From Syntrophotalea acetylenica (GTDB taxonomy: Bacteria > Desulfobacterota > Desulfuromonadia > Desulfuromonadales > Syntrophotaleaceae): DNA of 64,000 bases. The stretch lies in the NCBI RefSeq assembly GCF_001888165.1, contig NZ_CP015455.1, positions 1,420,001-1,484,000 on the forward strand. The letters are read 5' to 3'. Positions 27,616 through 37,566 of this stretch are shown here, piece by piece. A model generated the notes under the pieces. The model worked only from the letters and a program-made list of their open reading frames with translations, was not told where the DNA came from and ran no database searches. Within the stretch, counting starts at the first letter, position 1; each line of letters begins with the position of its first letter. A program made the position numbers and the translations under genes.

Positions 27616-29328
27616 TCAGTGGCAGTAGGCCTCGGTGACGTAACGGCGCATCATGACGTGGGTATTGAAATAGTAGGCGTTTTTGCCGATGGCGTTTTTC
27701 ATGACGCGGATCCAGCCGGCCCTGTCCTGGTAATACAGGGGCATGATGGTGTTTTCGAGCTTGGCGTAGAGATCCTCGACGTCCTCGGCGGTATGGTTCT
27801 GGCTTGTGGAGTTACCCTTGGAGGGCGGCCCGATGGACCAGCCGGTCACGCCCTCGATATGGCCCTCGATCCACCAGCCGTCCAGTACGCTGAAGTTGGG
27901 CACGCCGTTGATGGCCGCCTTCATGCCGCTGGTTCCCGAGGCCTCGAGGGGGCGCATGGGGGTGTTGAGCCACAAATCGACCCCCGGGATCAGGCGGGAA
28001 GCGACCTCCATGTTGTAGTTGGGCAGGTAGACCATGCGGATGCGGTCCCGACAGGACGCGATGACCTCCATGATGCGGTGGATCAGTTCCTTGCCGGGGG
28101 TGTCATGCGGATGCGCCTTGCCGCCGAAAACCAGCTGCAGTTTTCCTTCTCCGATCCGCAGCAGGCGTTCCAGATCGGTAAAGATCAGATCGCCCCGTTT
28201 GTAGGTGGCCACGCGCCGGGCGAAGCCGATGGTCAGGATATCCGGATCCAGCTCGATGCCGCAGGTCTCGGAGATGTATTGAAACAGATAGGCTTTGGCG
28301 CCGCAGTGCGCCTCCCATATTTCCGCGTCGGGGATGCTGTCGACCCGCACCAGCATTTCCGGTTCGGTGGCCCAGCTGGGCAGGTAGCGGCCATAAAGGT
28401 TGACGAAATAGGGTGAGGTCCAGGTGAAGGGGTGAATGCCGTTGGTAATGGCGTGAATCTCGAAACCCGGAAACATGGCCTGGGAAACCTCGCCATGCTT
28501 TTTGGCCACGCCGTTGACGTACTGACTGAGGTTCATGGCCAGCAGGGTCATGTTGAGCTGCTCCTGGCCGCCAAGGCCCTTGAGAAGGTCGAGGGGGATT
28601 TCATGGTCCAGGATGCGCTCGACCAGTTCGTAGGGAAACTGATCATGGCCGGCCCGCACCGGCGTATGCGTGGTAAAAACGCATTTGGAGATAACTTCGC
28701 GGGTGTTCCAGGAATTGCGCTCGTCCCAGGTGTCTTCCAGGGGGCGGCGGCTGCGGGTCAGCAGTTCCAGGGTCAGCAGGCTGGCGTGCCCCTCGTTCAT
28801 GTGATACTTGCGGATACTGAAGCCGAGCTGCGCGAGCAGCCGGGCGCCGCCAATGCCGAGCACGATTTCCTGTTTTAAACGGTAGGCCTGGTCGCCCCCG
28901 TAGAGATAATCGGTGATGCCGCGATCTTCATCGGCGTTGCCGGGGATGTCGGTGTCGAGAAACAGTACGGGGACCTGGCCCCGGCTCGGGCTGGTGACGC
29001 GGTACAGCCAGGCCTGCACTTTCACGTCCCGCCCTTCTATACTGAGCAGGGTTTTGGCGGGCAGGCACTCCAGCAGTTTTTCCGGATCCCAGGTGTTGGG
29101 GCTCTCCTGCTGGCGGCCCTGGTCGTCGATGGTCTGCAGAAAGTAGCCCTTGCGGCTCAGCAGGGTGACGGCCACGAGGGGGATTTTGAGGTCGGCGGCG
29201 GTTTTGATGGTGTCTCCGGCCAGTACCCCGAGGCCGCCGCTGTAGGTCGGAATTTCGGCGGTAAGGCCGATTTCCATGGAGAAATAGGCGATGCGCTGTT
29301 CCGTAAGGAATTTTTTCCAATCACTCAT
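27616..29328 (-). CDS. glgP: Alpha-glucan (glycogen) phosphorylase
   Basis: A 570-residue GT35 enzyme of the short bacterial/archaeal type (GlgP/MalP-like), releasing glucose-1-phosphate from glycogen or maltodextrin. The N-terminus has AYFSMEIGLTAEIPTYSGGLGVLAGD, and NEGHASLL near residue 195, FTTHTPVRAGHD near 235, ITNGIHPFTW near 305 and RRVATYKRGDL near 385 are family motifs. The pyridoxal-phosphate lysine is in EASGTSGMKAAING near 470. The protein is shorter than E. coli-type phosphorylases, as usual for this subfamily. It is a single gene, with no glycogen operon beside it. Confidence 0.94.
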   Translation of the reverse strand: MSDWKKFLTEQRIAYFSMEIGLTAEIPTYSGGLGVLAGDTIKTAADLKIPLVAVTLLSRKGYFLQTIDDQGRQQESPNTWDPEKLLECLPAKTLLSIEGRDVKVQAWLYRVTSPSRGQVPVLFLDTDIPGNADEDRGITDYLYGGDQAYRLKQEIVLGIGGARLLAQLGFSIRKYHMNEGHASLLTLELLTRSRRPLEDTWDERNSWNTREVISKCVFTTHTPVRAGHDQFPYELVERILDHEIPLDLLKGLGGQEQLNMTLLAMNLSQYVNGVAKKHGEVSQAMFPGFEIHAITNGIHPFTWTSPYFVNLYGRYLPSWATEPEMLVRVDSIPDAEIWEAHCGAKAYLFQYISETCGIELDPDILTIGFARRVATYKRGDLIFTDLERLLRIGEGKLQLVFGGKAHPHDTPGKELIHRIMEVIASCRDRIRMVYLPNYNMEVASRLIPGVDLWLNTPMRPLEASGTSGMKAAINGVPNFSVLDGWWIEGHIEGVTGWSIGPPSKGNSTSQNHTAEDVEDLYAKLENTIMPLYYQDRAGWIRVMKNAIGKNAYYFNTHVMMRRYVTEAYCH

Positions 29329-29473
29329 CGGCGAAGCCCTGACCGTGCAATGCAGAAAAACCGGGGACGCGGCTGGATTCGTAACAGGTTAAACGAATTT
29401 CGCCCGGGGTCAACAACAAAGGCCGGCTGGTGTCGCGATGCAGCCCGGCCGTTGGCGAGTTTTTGCGACGCCA

Positions 29474-29941
29474 TCAGATATAGTACATGAAGCGGTGATC
29501 ACTTTCCCGTTTGACGCCCATGTCCTGGCCGCGTTCACACAGATCCTGCAGGCTCATGTGCTCAAAAAAGCCGTTGAGATGCGCTGTGGCTTCGGTCCAG
29601 ACGGTCTGGGTGACGCATTGGCCGTTCATGGTGCATCCGGTTTTGTCCCGGGGAGCCTCGCAGGCGCAGGCAACCAGCAAGGTGTCCCCCTCGGCCGCTT
29701 CGACGATCTGGCGGATACTGATCTGGTCGGGCTTACGAGTCAGGAAATAGCCTCCCTGAGGGCCTTTTTTGCTTTTCAGGATGCCCGCTTTTTTGAAGTT
29801 CTGGAATATCTGTTCCAGATAGCGGGGAGAAATCTCCTGACGCCTGGAGATATCCTTGATCTGGGCCGGCTGGTTGCCGGCGTTGTAGGCGATGTCGAAT
29901 AATGCCCTCAGTCCATAACGGCTTTTTGTCGATAGTCTCAC
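29474..29941 (-). CDS. Rrf2-family transcription regulator, IscR-like cysteines
   Basis: A 155-residue Rrf2 regulator. The winged helix starts with LSTKSRYGLRALFDIAY, and the recognition region includes ISRRQEISPRYLEQIFQ and LKSKKGPQGGYFL, the usual family pattern. Three cysteines in the form ACEAP, TGCTM and GQC near residues 92-106 match the Fe-S ligand spacing of IscR/NsrR-type proteins. The GTG at 29941 is preferred because GAGGA precedes it; the frame could begin four codons earlier. No isc or nif-type gene is adjacent, so the targets are unknown. Confidence 0.9.
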   Translation of the reverse strand: MRLSTKSRYGLRALFDIAYNAGNQPAQIKDISRRQEISPRYLEQIFQNFKKAGILKSKKGPQGGYFLTRKPDQISIRQIVEAAEGDTLLVACACEAPRDKTGCTMNGQCVTQTVWTEATAHLNGFFEHMSLQDLCERGQDMGVKRESDHRFMYYI

Positions 29942-30394
29942 GGGTTTCCTCACAAAAGAACCGGCTGTTTTTCGCCAGGCAGCCGAGAGTTCAACGGTTT
30001 TTATCTCAACAAAGGATCATGCATCCCTGTCATCGCGGCGAGAGGCACGTCTCGGATCTTGACCGCGCTTTGTGGTCCATCCTTGTTATCATAAAAGGAG
30101 ATTTCCCGCAAGTTTTGTCAACAAATTGATTCCGGCCGCTCCAGGCGACTGGTTTTGCGCATACATCGACCTTTTCCGCATGATGACATCAAAGCGCGCG
30201 GGCGCCATGGGTTGATGGATTGTTTAACCAGAAATCCAGCGATGGGACCTGCCTCTTTTTTTTTGCGCTGAAATAGGCTACCTTGGCCCAGTCGCCAGCA
30301 TGGTGACCGTTTTTTCATTGTCGCGCACCGCCAGTCGTTTTGTCCTTCTGCCGCCTGTCGCAGCCTCCGCTGCGGGGCCGTCACTCAGGTTTAT
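29942..30394. other. 453-bp intergenic region between the rrf2 and vanZ genes
   Basis: Divergent promoter region. No gene is supported; a minus-strand frame at 30118-30384 has low-complexity basic content and no ribosome binding site. TTGACA on the minus strand near 30117-30122 may belong to the rrf2 promoter but has no well-spaced -10. T-rich runs occur near 30257-30265 and 30311-30317 without a clear stem. Confidence 0.5.
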
Positions 30395-30778
30395 ATGATC
30401 CGGATTCCCGCAGGCCTGCGTCTTTTTCTGTTTATCGCCTTTGCCCTGGCGATTCTGGTGTTGTCCGTCATGCCGAGCCCTCCGGAGATGATTCAGGAGG
30501 TGCTGTCCTGGGACAAGGCGCAGCACGCCCTGGCCTATGCCGTTTTCACGCTGCTTGGCGGCTGGGCGCTGACGCCCGTTTTTGGCGCTCCCCGCGCCTG
30601 GCGGCTGGCCTTTGCCCTTGCCATCGGTTACGGGCTTGTCATTGAAGTGCTGCAGGGGCTGGGAGGGCGTCGCTCCCCCCAGCTTGCCGATGGCGCGGCC
30701 GACATTATTGGCGCGGCGGTTGTCTATCTGATCTGGTTTGTTGTTGCCCGTTTGCGCCAAAAGGGATCCTGCCCATGA
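30395..30778 (+). CDS. VanZ-like membrane protein
   Basis: A 127-residue protein with four hydrophobic helices. The VanZ pattern is visible: LFLFIAFALAILVLSVMPSPPE, SWDKAQHALAYAVFTLLGGWAL with the conserved K-x-x-H-x-x-x-Y, and EVLQGLGGRRSPQLADGAADIIGA with the E...D-x-x-A-D spacing. VanZ-family proteins are linked to envelope or teicoplanin response in Gram-positives; the role here is unknown. It overlaps the next gene by 4 bases (ATGA), indicating translational coupling to the AddB-like nuclease. Confidence 0.88.
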   Translation: MIRIPAGLRLFLFIAFALAILVLSVMPSPPEMIQEVLSWDKAQHALAYAVFTLLGGWALTPVFGAPRAWRLAFALAIGYGLVIEVLQGLGGRRSPQLADGAADIIGAAVVYLIWFVVARLRQKGSCP

Positions 30779-33462
30779 GTGCCGTTACCCTGGATATAAT
30801 GGTTTCCCGTCTTGAGCAGGGGGCGCTGGTGCTGACTGTGAACAAGCGCCTGGCCCGCTACCTGCGACAGACATATGACCTTCGTCAGCGTCAGGCGGGG
30901 CACAGTGTCTGGCAAAGCCCCGCGGTTCATTCCTTCGACGGATGGCAGCGACGCCTGTGCGCCCGCCTCGGGCTGGATGACAACACGCTTGACCCGGTTC
31001 AGGCCCAAAGGCTCTGGGAACGAGCCATCGAGGACGATCCGGAGGCTGCCGACAGTGGCCTGCTTCGGATTGCGGAGGCCGCGAGGCAGGCAGGCAAGGC
31101 CCATCTGCTGTTGTGCCAGTACGGCGCGGATTTCCCGGCCGGGGAAGGAGGCGCGGACCATCGGGCCTTTCTGCGTTGGCGTCAGCGTTACAACCAGCTC
31201 TGCCTGGAAGGGGGCTGGGATGATCCGGCTTTGCTGCAGGGCCGTTTTCTGCAGGCGCTGCAGGATGACGCGGTGTCTCTGCCGCATGAAATATGGCTGG
31301 CCGGGTTTGACGACTGTCCGCCGATGGTCACCCGGTTATGCGCGATTGCCGAGGCACGGGGCGCCACCGTCCGGCACTGGATGCCGCCAGCCAGCCCCCG
31401 GCGCGAAGCCGGTCTTGCCGCTTTTGCCGATGTGGAGCAGGAGGTGCGTGGCTGCGCACGCTGGGTGCGGCGGATGCTGGAGTGCCAGAGCGGGAGCATC
31501 GGCGTCATTGCCCTGGACATGAGCGGCTACCAGGACTGTCTGCAGCGGATTTTTTGCGAAGAGCTGTCTCCGGGGGCGCTGCTTCCCGGAGCCGGACCGG
31601 AAAAGGTCTTCAACCTGTCCCTGGGAAGGCCGCTGGCGAAGGAGGCCATGATCGTCGCGGCTTTGGAGTGGCTGTCGCTGGGCCATGTCGTGCCCCTCGA
31701 CACCCTCGGTTACCTGCTGCGCTCCCCGTTTATCTGGGGACACCTCGTCGAACAGCATTCCCGGGCGCTGCTCGACCGCGAATTGCGCAGCCTGCGCGCA
31801 GGACAACTGCCTTTGCGGCAGGTCGTCCGTTTTGCCCGGCAGGGATTGCGCAAAAAAATCGGTATTTCGGACATCCTGGCCCGACAGCTGGATGCGGCCC
31901 TCCATATTCTGCCGGACTCGAGCCCGCGTCTGCCCGGGGCCTGGGCGCGGCAGTTCGCGCTGCTGCTGGAGGCCTGCCAGTGGCCCGGAGATCGCAGCCT
32001 TGACAGCCGGGAGTACCAGATTTTTACCGCCTGGAAGGAATTGCTGGCCGGCATGGCGCGTCTCGATCCGGTTTGCGAACCGATGAAGCGTGGGGAGGCT
32101 TTGGGGATACTCAGACGACTGGCGGCCGATACGGTTTTTCAGCCGGAAGGTTCCGCGGGACGGGTTCAGGTTCTGGGCGCGCTGGAGACGGCTGGCATGC
32201 AGTTCGATGCGGCCTGGGTGCTTGGCGTTCACGAGGAGGTTCTGCCGGCACCGGCGCGCCCCCATCCGCTGCTGCCCATCGAATTGCAGCGCCGTTTCGG
32301 CATGCCGCATGCCGATGCCGTCCGGGAACTCGATTTTGCCTGCAAAGTCACCGAGCGGCTGCTGGTGTGCGCTCCCGAACTGGTCGTAAGCTGGCCATTG
32401 CAACTGGATGGCCGCGAACGGCACCCGGCTACCCTGGTGCGGCACCTGCCGCAAATCCTGCCGGAACTGTCCGAAAGCCGCTGTCCTTCCGGGTTGATCA
32501 AAGCCGGGGACGCTTGTCTTGAAAGTCTGATCGACGCTGCGGGGCCGCCTGTTCCGGCTAGCGCCAGGATTTCGGGAGGCACCGCGATTCTCAAGGATCA
32601 GGCGCTTTGCCCGTTTCGTGCCTTTGCCCGGCACCGCCTGGGTGCAAGGGGGCTGGATACCGCCAGTCTCGGCTTTGACGGTCTTGACCGGGGTTCGCTG
32701 GTACACCGTGTGCTGGAATGGTTCTGGGAGGACGTCAGGGACTGGTGGGCATTGACGGCCCTGCCGTCGGAAACGTTGAGCGGAACTCTCGCCGGTTTGG
32801 CCGAGCGGGCTCTGGAGGAAATGGAAACGGAACGTCGGATAGCACTGCCACCCGGTCAGAAACGGCTGGAACAGGAGCGTTTGCTCGCCTTGCTGCAGGA
32901 ATGGCTGCAGGCCGAGGCGCAACGTCCGCCATTTACAGTGGAGACGCTCGAATCCTGGCATCGTGAGACCTTCGGGGCGTTGACGTTGCAGACGCGCATC
33001 GATCGCATCGACCGCCTGGCCGACGGATCGCAGATTATTATCGATTACAAGACGGGGATCGCTTCAGTTGCCGACTGGCTTGGAGACCGGCCGGTGGAGC
33101 CGCAGTTGCCGTTGTACGCCATGGGCCGCGGCGGGGCAGGGCCCGCCGCCGTGGCTTTCGGAAAACTGCGCCGGGGAGACTGCGGTTTTATCGGCATCGG
33201 GCGCAGCGGCGAGCTGCTGCCCGGAGTGGCCGCGGCAAGCGGACATCGCCTGCTTGCCGGGTCGGAGATTGCCGACTGGGAAGGCTTGTTGCGTTCCTGG
33301 CGCCTTGCCCTGCAACAACTCGGCGACGATTTTTCCCGTGGCAAGGCCGTTGTCGATCCCGTCGACAGTCGCCGGGCTTGCGAACGCTGTGATCTGCAGC
33401 CTTTATGCCGCTTGTCGGAACGGGACGCCATGCTCGGGGGAGATGACCTGTCATGCAACTGA
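30775..33462 (+). CDS. AddB-like PD-(D/E)XK nuclease of a recombination complex
   Basis: An 895-residue protein of the AddB-like family sometimes annotated as probable DNA repair protein. No Walker A motif is visible in the N-terminal inactive-helicase part. The C-terminal RecB-type nuclease shows QTRIDRIDRLADGSQIIIDYKTG near residues 740-757. Cys611 in CPFRAFARHRLG and the CERCDLQPLC cluster near 868-877 give the four-cysteine arrangement of the AddB iron-sulfur staple. It overlaps the helicase gene by 10 bases; the two products probably form a RecBCD/AddAB-type double-strand-end processing complex. Confidence 0.88.
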   Translation: MSAVTLDIMVSRLEQGALVLTVNKRLARYLRQTYDLRQRQAGHSVWQSPAVHSFDGWQRRLCARLGLDDNTLDPVQAQRLWERAIEDDPEAADSGLLRIAEAARQAGKAHLLLCQYGADFPAGEGGADHRAFLRWRQRYNQLCLEGGWDDPALLQGRFLQALQDDAVSLPHEIWLAGFDDCPPMVTRLCAIAEARGATVRHWMPPASPRREAGLAAFADVEQEVRGCARWVRRMLECQSGSIGVIALDMSGYQDCLQRIFCEELSPGALLPGAGPEKVFNLSLGRPLAKEAMIVAALEWLSLGHVVPLDTLGYLLRSPFIWGHLVEQHSRALLDRELRSLRAGQLPLRQVVRFARQGLRKKIGISDILARQLDAALHILPDSSPRLPGAWARQFALLLEACQWPGDRSLDSREYQIFTAWKELLAGMARLDPVCEPMKRGEALGILRRLAADTVFQPEGSAGRVQVLGALETAGMQFDAAWVLGVHEEVLPAPARPHPLLPIELQRRFGMPHADAVRELDFACKVTERLLVCAPELVVSWPLQLDGRERHPATLVRHLPQILPELSESRCPSGLIKAGDACLESLIDAAGPPVPASARISGGTAILKDQALCPFRAFARHRLGARGLDTASLGFDGLDRGSLVHRVLEWFWEDVRDWWALTALPSETLSGTLAGLAERALEEMETERRIALPPGQKRLEQERLLALLQEWLQAEAQRPPFTVETLESWHRETFGALTLQTRIDRIDRLADGSQIIIDYKTGIASVADWLGDRPVEPQLPLYAMGRGGAGPAAVAFGKLRRGDCGFIGIGRSGELLPGVAAASGHRLLAGSEIADWEGLLRSWRLALQQLGDDFSRGKAVVDPVDSRRACERCDLQPLCRLSERDAMLGGDDLSCN

Positions 33463-36400
33463 GATGGACTCAGCCGCCGGATCTTGCCGCGCGTCAGCAG
33501 GCACTCAACCCTTTGGAATCCTTTATCGTTCAGGCTCCGGCCGGCAGCGGCAAGACCGAACTGCTCATCCAGCGCATCCTCGCTCTGCTCGGTGCGGCGG
33601 CGCAACCCGAAGAGGTGCTTGCCATCACCTTTACCCGCAAGGCTGCCGGGGAAATGCGGGATCGTCTGGTGGCGGCACTGGAGGTCGCTCAGGGGCCAAA
33701 GCCGCAAGCCGATCATGCCGCCACCACCTGGCGGCTGGCGCGGGCGGTGCTGGCCAACGATGCGCGCCGCGACTGGCGGCTGCTGCAGAATCCCGTGCGC
33801 CTCGGGGTGCAGACCATCGACAGTTTCTGCGCCGCTCTGGTGCGCCGCATGCCGTGGCTGTCCCGTTTTGGCGCCGGCGCCTCGGTTGTCGAAGACGCCG
33901 GGGATCTCTATCGCCAGGCCGCCGAAAGGGTTTTGGGCCTGGCCGATGACGATAGCCTTTGCGGTGCGTCCGCCCGTCTGCTCCTGTCGCATCTCGACAA
34001 TCGCATGGAGCGGTTGCGCGACCTGCTGGCCGGCATGCTCTGCCGGCGGGATCAGTGGCTGCGGCATCTCTGCGGTTTCCGGGCGGAGCAGCGGCGCGGG
34101 CTGCTGCAGGGCGGCCTGCGTAACCTGGTGGACGCCGAACTTGGCCACCTGTACCAGCGGTTGGACCCCCGGCAGCGGCAGGAGATGGCGCGCCTCGGCG
34201 CTTTTGCGGCTTCGAATCTGCAGGATCAAGAGATCGAAAACGGTATCCGCCGCCTGGCCGGGCTGGACGATTTTCCCGCAGCGTCGGCGGATTGTTTGCT
34301 GCAATGGCAAGGGTTTGCCGAGCTGCTTCTGACCCGTGCCGGCACCCTGCGTAAACGTCTGGATAAAAATTGCGGGTTTCCCGCCGGCCGGCAGGAGCCT
34401 TTGGCTTCCATGAAGGATGCCATGAACCGGCTGCTGGAGGAACTTGCCGCTGCGGACGGCGTGGTGGAGGGATTTGACAAGGTTCGCGGTTTGCCGCCGG
34501 TGGTTTATGAGGAGGACCAGTGGCAGGTGCTGGAGGCGCTCACCGCACTTTTGCCGCGCGCCGTCGCGGAGCTCTGGCTGATCTTCAGGGAGACGGGGCA
34601 GTGCGATTTTGTCGAGGTTGCCCTTGCCGCGGACCGGTCCCTCGGCGAGATGGACGCGCCCACCGATCTGCTGCTGCATCTCGACAGCCGGATTCGCCAT
34701 ATCCTGGTGGACGAGTTTCAGGATACCTCCTGGGGGCAGTTCATCCTGTTGAAAAAACTGACCGCCGGCTGGCAGCACGGTGATGGCAGGAGCCTGTTTC
34801 TGGTGGGGGATCCGATGCAGTCCATCTACCGTTTCCGCGAAGCGGAGGTCGGCCTTTACCTGGAGGCGCGGCAGGCCGGGCTGCATCAGTTGCCGTTGCA
34901 GCCGCTGTACCTCACCGCGAACTTCCGGAGCCAGCAGGGGATTGTCGAATGGGTCAACCGTGTCTTTCCGGTCCTGTTTCCCGAGCGTGAGGATGCGGCC
35001 CTGGGCAGCGTGACCTATGCTCCCTCGGTCGCGGCGCGCGAAAGCCTGTCGGGCACGGCGGTGATGTTTCACCCCCAGGCGGAGCGCGACGACCGCGTCG
35101 AGGCCCTGCGGGTGGTGGAACTGGTGCGCCAGGCGCGCCGCGATGATCCGCAGGGCACCGTCGCCGTTCTGGTGCGGGCGCGCAGTCACCTCAGGGAAAT
35201 CCTGCGCGTTTTTCAGCAGGAGGGGCTGCGGTTTCGCGCCCAGGAGATCGATTCTTTGAAAGACAGGCCCATCGCCGGCGATATCTGCGCGCTGACCCGC
35301 GCCCTGCTGCATCCCGCCGACCGTGTTGCCTGGCTGGCGGTGTTGCGGGCGCCATGGTGTGGTTTGAGCCTGGCCGATCTTCACGCGCTTTGTGGCGACA
35401 TGCCGGACGCCACGCTCCCCGAACTGCTGCGGCAACCGAAGCGGCTGGCGCTGCTTTCCGGCGATGGCCGCAGGCGCCTGGAACGCTGCCTGTCGGTTTT
35501 AAACCAGGCTCGCGGCCAGCGCGGGCGGGTGCCGCTGCGCATGCTGGTGGAAGGGGCCTGGCTGGCTCTCGGCGGTCCGGCCTGTCTGGATGAGGCAGGC
35601 ATGGCCGATGCCGCCACGCTGTTCGGGGTACTGGAAAGGCTCGATCATGGCGGTGACTTGCTGCCGTTGGAAGATCTGGCGGCAAAGCTGGACAAGCTGT
35701 TCGCCGCTGCCGATCCCGCAGCCGACGACACGCTGCAGGTCATGACCATCCACAAGGCCAAGGGACTGGAATTCGATACCGTCATTCTGCCCGGATTGGG
35801 CCGCAGCCCGCGGGTCGAGGATCCGCCCCTGATGCGCTGGCTCGATCTTCCCGAAGCCGGGTTGCTGCTTGCGCCTCTGGCCCCTCTGGACGGGCAGAGT
35901 CGCGATCCCATCTACGATGCCATCGGTCGGATTGAAAAGCAGAAGAGCGATCTTGAAGTTTCACGGGTTCTTTATGTGGCGGCCACCCGGGCCAAAAAGT
36001 ATCTTCATTTGCTCGGGTACGCATCGGTTTCGGCCGCCGGAGATTACCGCCCGGCCTCCGGATCTTTTCTGGAAAAGCTCTGGCCGGCCGTCGAGGCCTG
36101 TTTCCAGGGCCTGCCTGCGGAAACGCCGCTTGCCCCGGTCTCGCCGGCATCAGTCATTACGGTGCGGCGGTTGGCTTGCGGATGGACCTTGCCGGAGCTG
36201 CCTTCCGGCTGCGACGATGCAGCGGTGGACATTCTGCGGCCCTCCGCGACCGCGACGCATTCCGGACCGGAAACCCTGCTGCCAGAGACCGAGGATGGCC
36301 GCCACATCGGAACGCTTGTGCATGCCTGCCTGGAGCGTATCGCAACGGATGGGCTCGATGGGTGGGACCTCGCGCGGGTGGAAAGGCAGCGGCCGAACTT

Positions 36401-36809
36401 CATTCATCGTCTGGCCCGCTTCGGCGTGGCCCGGGATCGACTGGCCGGGGCTGTGGAATCCGTCGTGACGGCCCTGGTTCTGACCCTCGGCAGCGACCGT
36501 GGACGCTGGATTCTCGGCGAGCATGCGCAGGCGGGCTGCGAGATAGCCCTGTCCGGTGTGCTGGATGGCCGCCTGGTACATGCCGAAATCGATCGTACTT
36601 TTGTGGATGGCGCTGGAGTCCGGTGGATCATCGATTATAAAACCGTGGACAGCAGGGATGGCGACAGGGAAATCTTTCTGCAACAGCAGGCGCAAATCTA
36701 CCGGACGCAGCTCGACATCTATGAGCGTCTGTACCGGGCGATGGATCCGGGGCGCGAAGTACGGACGGCATTGTATTTTCCCCTGTTTGATGGTTGGATT
36801 ACGTTGTAA
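33453..36809 (+). CDS. AddA-like UvrD/REP helicase-nuclease
   Basis: An 1118-residue superfamily 1 helicase with a C-terminal nuclease. Walker A is QAPAGSGKTELL near residues 29-40, motif Ia AITFTRKAAGEM near 56, motif II DEFQDTSWGQ near 420, motif IV-type LTANFRSQ near 485, and motif V/VI VMTIHKAKGLEFDTV near 762 and YVAATRAKKYLH near 845. The nuclease residues HAEIDRTF and WIIDYKT lie near 1046-1065. Partner of the upstream AddB-like protein. Long antisense open frames across this gene are composition artefacts. Confidence 0.92.
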   Translation: MQLRWTQPPDLAARQQALNPLESFIVQAPAGSGKTELLIQRILALLGAAAQPEEVLAITFTRKAAGEMRDRLVAALEVAQGPKPQADHAATTWRLARAVLANDARRDWRLLQNPVRLGVQTIDSFCAALVRRMPWLSRFGAGASVVEDAGDLYRQAAERVLGLADDDSLCGASARLLLSHLDNRMERLRDLLAGMLCRRDQWLRHLCGFRAEQRRGLLQGGLRNLVDAELGHLYQRLDPRQRQEMARLGAFAASNLQDQEIENGIRRLAGLDDFPAASADCLLQWQGFAELLLTRAGTLRKRLDKNCGFPAGRQEPLASMKDAMNRLLEELAAADGVVEGFDKVRGLPPVVYEEDQWQVLEALTALLPRAVAELWLIFRETGQCDFVEVALAADRSLGEMDAPTDLLLHLDSRIRHILVDEFQDTSWGQFILLKKLTAGWQHGDGRSLFLVGDPMQSIYRFREAEVGLYLEARQAGLHQLPLQPLYLTANFRSQQGIVEWVNRVFPVLFPEREDAALGSVTYAPSVAARESLSGTAVMFHPQAERDDRVEALRVVELVRQARRDDPQGTVAVLVRARSHLREILRVFQQEGLRFRAQEIDSLKDRPIAGDICALTRALLHPADRVAWLAVLRAPWCGLSLADLHALCGDMPDATLPELLRQPKRLALLSGDGRRRLERCLSVLNQARGQRGRVPLRMLVEGAWLALGGPACLDEAGMADAATLFGVLERLDHGGDLLPLEDLAAKLDKLFAAADPAADDTLQVMTIHKAKGLEFDTVILPGLGRSPRVEDPPLMRWLDLPEAGLLLAPLAPLDGQSRDPIYDAIGRIEKQKSDLEVSRVLYVAATRAKKYLHLLGYASVSAAGDYRPASGSFLEKLWPAVEACFQGLPAETPLAPVSPASVITVRRLACGWTLPELPSGCDDAAVDILRPSATATHSGPETLLPETEDGRHIGTLVHACLERIATDGLDGWDLARVERQRPNFIHRLARFGVARDRLAGAVESVVTALVLTLGSDRGRWILGEHAQAGCEIALSGVLDGRLVHAEIDRTFVDGAGVRWIIDYKTVDSRDGDREIFLQQQAQIYRTQLDIYERLYRAMDPGREVRTALYFPLFDGWITL

Positions 36810-36903
36810 CCCCGGTATGCTATACGGGCCTGCCGGAACCTGAAAAGCCGGATTTGCCGGCTGCGCTTGTTCTTTTTCTTGTTTTCGAAAAGGAGATGTT
36901 TCC

Positions 36904-37419
36904 ATGAGACTCGAAACGGTGATGGTCGTGTTCGGTGTGCTGGTCATGCTGAGCGGGTGCGGTAAGAAGGAAGAAACAGTTTACTCCGGCGAGGAGGGCG
37001 ATGTTACCGTAACGCGGGATGCCGCTGGAGAACCCGACAAAGTAACGGTAACCGGAAAGGAAGGCACCGCCACTATGGAATATGGCAAAACCGTTCTGCC
37101 GGAGGATCTTGGCATCTCTCTGTATCCCGGCGCCACAGCGGGGCAGGGCGGCACGATGCAGTTTGAAAACCAGGCCGAGCAGGGGGCCGGCTCGGTTTTT
37201 TCGGTTTCCGTGCATAGTAACGACGCGATCGACAAGGTGGCCCAATACTACAAGGAAGAGCTGAAAAACCAGCAGCCCCGGGTGTTCGAAATGGCCATGC
37301 CGACCGGCAGGATGGTGACCCTGACCATCGAAAAAGATGCCACGGTCAAAACCATCGTGCTGTCGGAAAACGGGAAACAGGGCGGCACCGACATCCAGAT
37401 TTCCCGCATCCGGGAATAG
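36904..37419 (+). CDS. Hypothetical lipoprotein, 171 aa
   Basis: A 171-residue lipoprotein with the leader MRLETVMVVFGVLVMLSGC (Cys19) and a charged linker KKEETVYSGEEG. The middle contains LPEDLGISLYPGA, and the C-terminal half has VAQYYKEELKN and TVTL-type beta strands. I recall similar small lipoproteins in deltaproteobacteria (PGA-motif plus YYK motif), but no function is known. AAAAGGAGATG precedes the start. The T8 run at about 37457 downstream could be part of a terminator, but no clear stem supports it. Confidence 0.75.
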   Translation: MRLETVMVVFGVLVMLSGCGKKEETVYSGEEGDVTVTRDAAGEPDKVTVTGKEGTATMEYGKTVLPEDLGISLYPGATAGQGGTMQFENQAEQGAGSVFSVSVHSNDAIDKVAQYYKEELKNQQPRVFEMAMPTGRMVTLTIEKDATVKTIVLSENGKQGGTDIQISRIRE

Positions 37420-37566
37420 CGGATTCCGGCCGTGTCGCAGCCATGCGGCATTCCGTTTTTTTTGATTGCTTCCAGGCCGGAAATGAGGCATTTTGAAACA
37501 GTGTTTGATGGATTGCCACCGATCCGATCGTCATGTGCCTCTTGCCGCCAAGGAAAGGAAAAAAAC

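Noticed and set aside
33045-35435. A 796-codon open frame on the minus strand
   Set aside because: It lies opposite the AddB- and AddA-like genes, is rich in Arg, Gln, Pro and Gly, lacks a ribosome binding site and shows no motif. It is a high-GC shadow.
37405-37465. Terminator before the T8 run at about 37457
   Set aside because: Only a broken stem with mismatches could be drawn; not enough to annotate.
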